Notes under the pieces: generated by a model
Seen by the model: the letters and a program-made list of their open reading frames with translations, nothing else
The model's database searches: none
Told to the model about the DNA's origin: nothing
Part shown: positions 7,103-8,803 of the stretch, one piece after another
Position numbering within the stretch: the first letter of the stretch is position 1
Layout: each line of letters starts with the position of its first letter
Assembly (NCBI GenBank): GCA_937894465.1
Contig: CALCRE010000163.1
Span: 1 to 8,803 of the forward strand
Direction: 5' to 3'
Source: an uncultured Clostridia bacterium
Lineage (GTDB): Bacteria; Bacillota; Clostridia; JAAYHZ01
DNA length: 8,803 bases
Program-made: the position numbers and the translations under genes

Positions 7103-7129
7103 CAAGAAACAAGGTTTGCTTATGGTTGG
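7094..7129 (-). terminator. Weak terminator-like hairpin after the HipA-like gene
   Basis: On the minus strand CCAAC (7125-7129) pairs with GTTGG (7099-7103), extended by AAG/CTT after a 3-base bulge, and is followed at once by TTTTT (7094-7098). It begins 24 bases past the kinase stop codon. The stem is short and only moderately GC-rich, so termination may be partial. Confidence 0.4.
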
Positions 7130-7152
7130 AACTAGCAGGTTATCAATATCGG

Positions 7153-8238
7153 TTATTGGAATGATAAAACATCCGAATTGAGTTTTGCAATGTGTTCTTG
7201 GCGCTTGAGTAAATATTCCACTGTGAATTGCAGCGGATCAGGAACTGTATCGGTCACCGGAATATGCCAAGGGATCTCCGTCACCTGTTTTATCAGCTCC
7301 CCTTTCGTCATCAAAGGAATTTTAAGAGGTCTTTTTGCATACCGGGACAATGCTGTAAAATCATTTATTAACAAATCGTTTTCAAAACTTGAAGCTTTCG
7401 AATAACCTCGGGAAACCAAAGCGATATTATGGTCAAAAAAAGGTGCCATACGAAGTACCTCACCTGTATCGCTGTTACGTAGCAAACCAAAATTGTATTC
7501 ATGCCTGTCCATATTCATGACCAAAGCATCCAAATAACACATTTGTATATAATCATCCCCTGTTTGTGCACCAAATTGATTGAATAGCTCGTAAATTTGT
7601 ATATAGTTTATTTCTTCACCAATGATGCCTGCCGCAGGTTCAAAATCCCACTTTCCATGATCCGTAAAATCACGGGATTTAATATATTCACCTTCCTGTT
7701 CATATTCAGCTACAGGAAATCCCAATAACTTTGCAATCCGGCAAATGAGTAGTTCTGAAAACAACTCCTCCGGTTTTCCTGCTTTCAACATCCACCACTT
7801 TCCACCTATGAGACGCCAGCACTTTTCATAACTTCCAATATTGGTCAGCTCCGGGGTGCGACTAGGAAGTTGATTGAAAGAGTCTACATCACCGCTTAGT
7901 GCAAGCTGATCAAACAGGTTAAAGTTAAAGCGTACATCGGCATAGGTTGTTGCATCATGAAGCGGCTTAACCCAATAATTATCGGTGATTGTTGCGGCAT
8001 TCACGGAAAGTACTGTGAATAAATCGTCTTTTTTTGCTAATCTTAAAGCCTTTTTAAGCAAACGGGAATTAGGTCGATGACTGTCTATTGCACGTGATAA
8101 AAGCCAAGCTTCAGTATTTGAGGTGCGTTGTAAGAAGAACGGCAACCGTTCCGGCAATATGGGTTCTACAACGCCGTTTATGAACTTTGCTATAGGAATG
8201 TCTTTTGAAAGGAGTAACAAGTCTGCCGGTACATTCAT
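7153..8238 (-). CDS. HipA-like protein kinase (no HipB partner in view)
   Basis: 361 aa. The C-terminal two thirds show the HipA-type kinase core: KWWMLKAG (147-154, probable ATP-binding Lys152), EELFSELL with Glu162 as the likely partner, the catalytic loop NMDRHEYNFG (242-251; Asp244, Asn249) and FFDHN (267-271; metal-binding Asp269). HipA kinases phosphorylate proteins such as aminoacyl-tRNA synthetases and cause growth arrest. The first about 130 residues do not resemble the classical HipA N-terminal domain; they include RAIDSHRPNSRLLKKALRL and TDNYWVKP, a combination I recall from uncharacterised Firmicute proteins. The ATG at 8238 is chosen over one at 8286 because it has AGAGGTG six bases upstream, and the 8286 codon lies inside the promoter between the -35 and -10 boxes. 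The gene appears monocistronic. The kinase core is complete and all key residues are present; target and biological role are unknown. Confidence 0.88.
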   Translation of the reverse strand: MNVPADLLLLSKDIPIAKFINGVVEPILPERLPFFLQRTSNTEAWLLSRAIDSHRPNSRLLKKALRLAKKDDLFTVLSVNAATITDNYWVKPLHDATTYADVRFNFNLFDQLALSGDVDSFNQLPSRTPELTNIGSYEKCWRLIGGKWWMLKAGKPEELFSELLICRIAKLLGFPVAEYEQEGEYIKSRDFTDHGKWDFEPAAGIIGEEINYIQIYELFNQFGAQTGDDYIQMCYLDALVMNMDRHEYNFGLLRNSDTGEVLRMAPFFDHNIALVSRGYSKASSFENDLLINDFTALSRYAKRPLKIPLMTKGELIKQVTEIPWHIPVTDTVPDPLQFTVEYLLKRQEHIAKLNSDVLSFQ

Positions 8239-8244
8239 TTTCAA

Positions 8245-8251
8245 CACCTCT
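8245..8251 (-). promoter_or_regulatory. Ribosome binding site deciding the start of the HipA-like gene
   Basis: AGAGGTG on the minus strand, six bases before the ATG at 8238. No comparable site precedes the upstream in-frame ATG at 8286. Confidence 0.8.
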
Positions 8252-8272
8252 TGGTTTCTTTTTCCTATCAAT

Positions 8273-8301
8273 ATTATATGGTACATTCTAACATTTGTCT
8301 A
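8273..8301 (-). promoter_or_regulatory. Strong sigma-A promoter of the HipA-like gene
   Basis: TAGACA (8296-8301; five of six consensus bases) and a perfect TATAAT (8273-8278) are 17 bases apart. The expected start of transcription is near 8266, giving a leader of about 28 bases that contains the ribosome binding site. The spacer contains the word TTAGAATGTA (8282-8291), also present at the operon promoter, where a bound protein would block RNA polymerase. Confidence 0.78.
8282..8291 (-). promoter_or_regulatory. Possible operator word TTAGAATGTA in the kinase promoter spacer
   Basis: Exact copy of the word at 7058-7067, lying between the -35 and -10 boxes. A regulator binding here is inference; no regulator gene is in the window. 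Confidence 0.3.
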
Positions 8302-8413
8302 GTTATTGCCATCAGTATAATCAATCCTTGGAAGAAAAATTTACCATCCGAAACAGCTGACACCCGCAGAGGACACACCAATGCCGGTTCCCGATGGCAA
8401 GCTCACATCGGAA

Positions 8414-8449
8414 TAACGGAGCATCGAATGACTGTCTGATGCTCCGTTA
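8414..8449. repeat. Perfect 12-bp inverted repeat with 12-base loop
   Basis: TAACGGAGCATC (8414-8425) is the exact reverse complement of 8438-8449, with a 12-base loop. No T-run follows on either strand, so a standard intrinsic terminator is doubtful. It lies about 110 bases upstream of the kinase promoter. It could be an old bidirectional terminator, a protein binding site or a mobile-element end. Confidence 0.7.
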
Positions 8450-8665
8450 CATGGTGTTGTAATTACTTTATATAGCGCAAATTCATACAATTGAATCTTC
8501 GTTAATCAAAAAAAGATTCCGATTGTTCCGGCTCTGATCCATCATCCACTATATGCTGCGATCACCAAATTGCCCCTTTACTCTTTAAGTTGGCACATAA
8601 AAATCGTAAAGTGCAAGACTTTGTGGTGTTTATCGGCGGAAAACAAATTATCTGAATGACCGCTA

Positions 8666-8694
8666 TTGAGAAGCAAGAGCCATTGTGGTAAAAT
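8666..8694 (+). promoter_or_regulatory. Plus-strand sigma-A promoter with extended -10
   Basis: TTGAGA (8666-8671), a 17-base spacer and TAAAAT (8689-8694) preceded by TGG, which forms an extended -10. It points out of the right edge and is followed by AAGGAG and an ATG at 8745, so it probably drives a gene that lies mostly outside the window. Confidence 0.65.
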
Positions 8695-8744
8695 TTCATA
8701 TGCTCTATTGGTTCTTTCCTCGTGACGGGAAAGGAGTTCAACAA

Positions 8745-8786
8745 ATGAGCAAAAACCTAAAACCATGGATCGGTATGTATTTATAA
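8745..8786 (+). CDS. Short plus-strand ORF (13 aa): leader peptide or frameshifted gene start
   Basis: AAGGAG (8731-8736) is followed after eight bases by an ATG, an excellent initiation site, but the frame MSKNLKPWIGMYL ends at TAA 8784-8786. It may be a short leader peptide, or the true N-terminus of a gene whose frame was shifted in the A-rich run at 8751-8762. No family is recognisable from so few residues. Confidence 0.3.
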   Translation: MSKNLKPWIGMYL

Positions 8787-8803
8787 CAGACGATTTTTTA
8801 GTG
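8765..8803 (+). CDS. Open frame running off the right edge (start of an unknown gene)
   Basis: The overlapping frame from the ATG at 8765 reads MDRYVFITDDFLV with no stop to the window edge. It has no ribosome binding site of its own, and would depend on coupling to the overlapping 13-codon ORF or on a frameshift. Thirteen residues are too few to name a product. Confidence 0.3.
   Translation, partial: MDRYVFITDDFLV

Larger units (their letters stand above)
8302..8744. other. Gene-poor stretch between the kinase promoter and the right-edge start codon
   Basis: All frames longer than about 60 codons here lack a ribosome binding site or known motif. The recognisable content is the inverted repeat at 8414-8449, a short repeat CCGATG / CATCGG (8391-8396 / 8406-8411), a 7-bp stem GAATCTT / AAGATTC (8493-8499 / 8513-8519) and a plus-strand promoter near 8666-8694. 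The stretch may be the remains of a lost gene, but nothing in it is identifiable. Confidence 0.5.

Noticed and set aside
8239..8286. Longer start at 8286 for the HipA-like gene
   Set aside because: That codon lies between the -35 and -10 boxes of the promoter and lacks a ribosome binding site.
8251..8439. 62-codon plus-strand frame through the kinase promoter region
   Set aside because: It starts at a TTG without a ribosome binding site and overlaps the kinase leader and promoter; the C-terminal half might be a gene relic but matches nothing I can name.
8493..8519. GAATCTT / AAGATTC stem as a terminator
   Set aside because: Only seven AT-rich base pairs with a 13-base loop and no T-run after it.
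8562..8766. Two overlapping minus-strand frames of about 60 codons near the right edge
   Set aside because: Neither has a ribosome binding site or motif, and they run against a good plus-strand promoter.

Overview
The window looks like chromosomal DNA of an AT-leaning Firmicute, most likely a member of the Clostridia close to Lachnospiraceae. The reasons are strong AGGAGG-type ribosome binding sites, sigma-A promoters with TATAAT boxes, a TTG start, lipoprotein signal peptides, a Clostridia-style Y-family DNA polymerase, and a HipA-like kinase whose N-terminal part I recall only from Firmicutes. This assignment rests on sequence style, not on a marker gene. Every confident gene is on the minus strand, so the layout is best read from right to left.

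Right end (8239-8803). About 500 bases carry no convincing minus-strand gene. They hold a perfect 12-bp-stem inverted repeat (8414-8449). At the right edge a good plus-strand promoter (8666-8694) and ribosome binding site (8731-8736) lead into a start codon at 8745, but that frame closes after 13 codons, while an overlapping frame stays open to the window edge. A strong minus-strand promoter (8273-8301) then drives a single HipA-like kinase gene (7153-8238). No HipB-type partner is visible. A weak terminator-like hairpin follows it (7094-7129).

Middle and left (1-7102). A second minus-strand promoter (7073-7102) precedes what looks like one operon: a Gfo/Idh/MocA oxidoreductase (TTG start), a second Gfo/Idh/MocA oxidoreductase overlapping the first by an ATGA junction, a Y-family DNA polymerase, a large two-domain beta-helix lipoprotein (858 aa), and a second paralogous beta-helix lipoprotein that runs off the left edge. 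Spacings are -4, 7, 70 and 23 bases. The plausible common theme is extracellular binding or cleavage of a polysaccharide by the beta-helix lipoproteins, with intracellular oxidation or reduction of the released sugars by the two dehydrogenases. No transporter, glycosidase or regulator is in view, and the polymerase does not fit the theme.

The most notable points are: (1) the Y-family polymerase is split by an imperfect 41-bp tandem duplication of the segment just after its catalytic SIDE motif, and removing exactly 41 bp restores a normal 397-aa enzyme; (2) the beta-helix unit occurs three times in two adjacent genes, and the copy at the end of the 858-aa protein alone keeps a His/Asp-rich motif that the neighbouring copy has lost; (3) the kinase promoter and the operon promoter share an exact 10-bp near-palindromic word placed where a repressor could bind. 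No tRNA, rRNA, CRISPR array or recognisable insertion sequence was seen.
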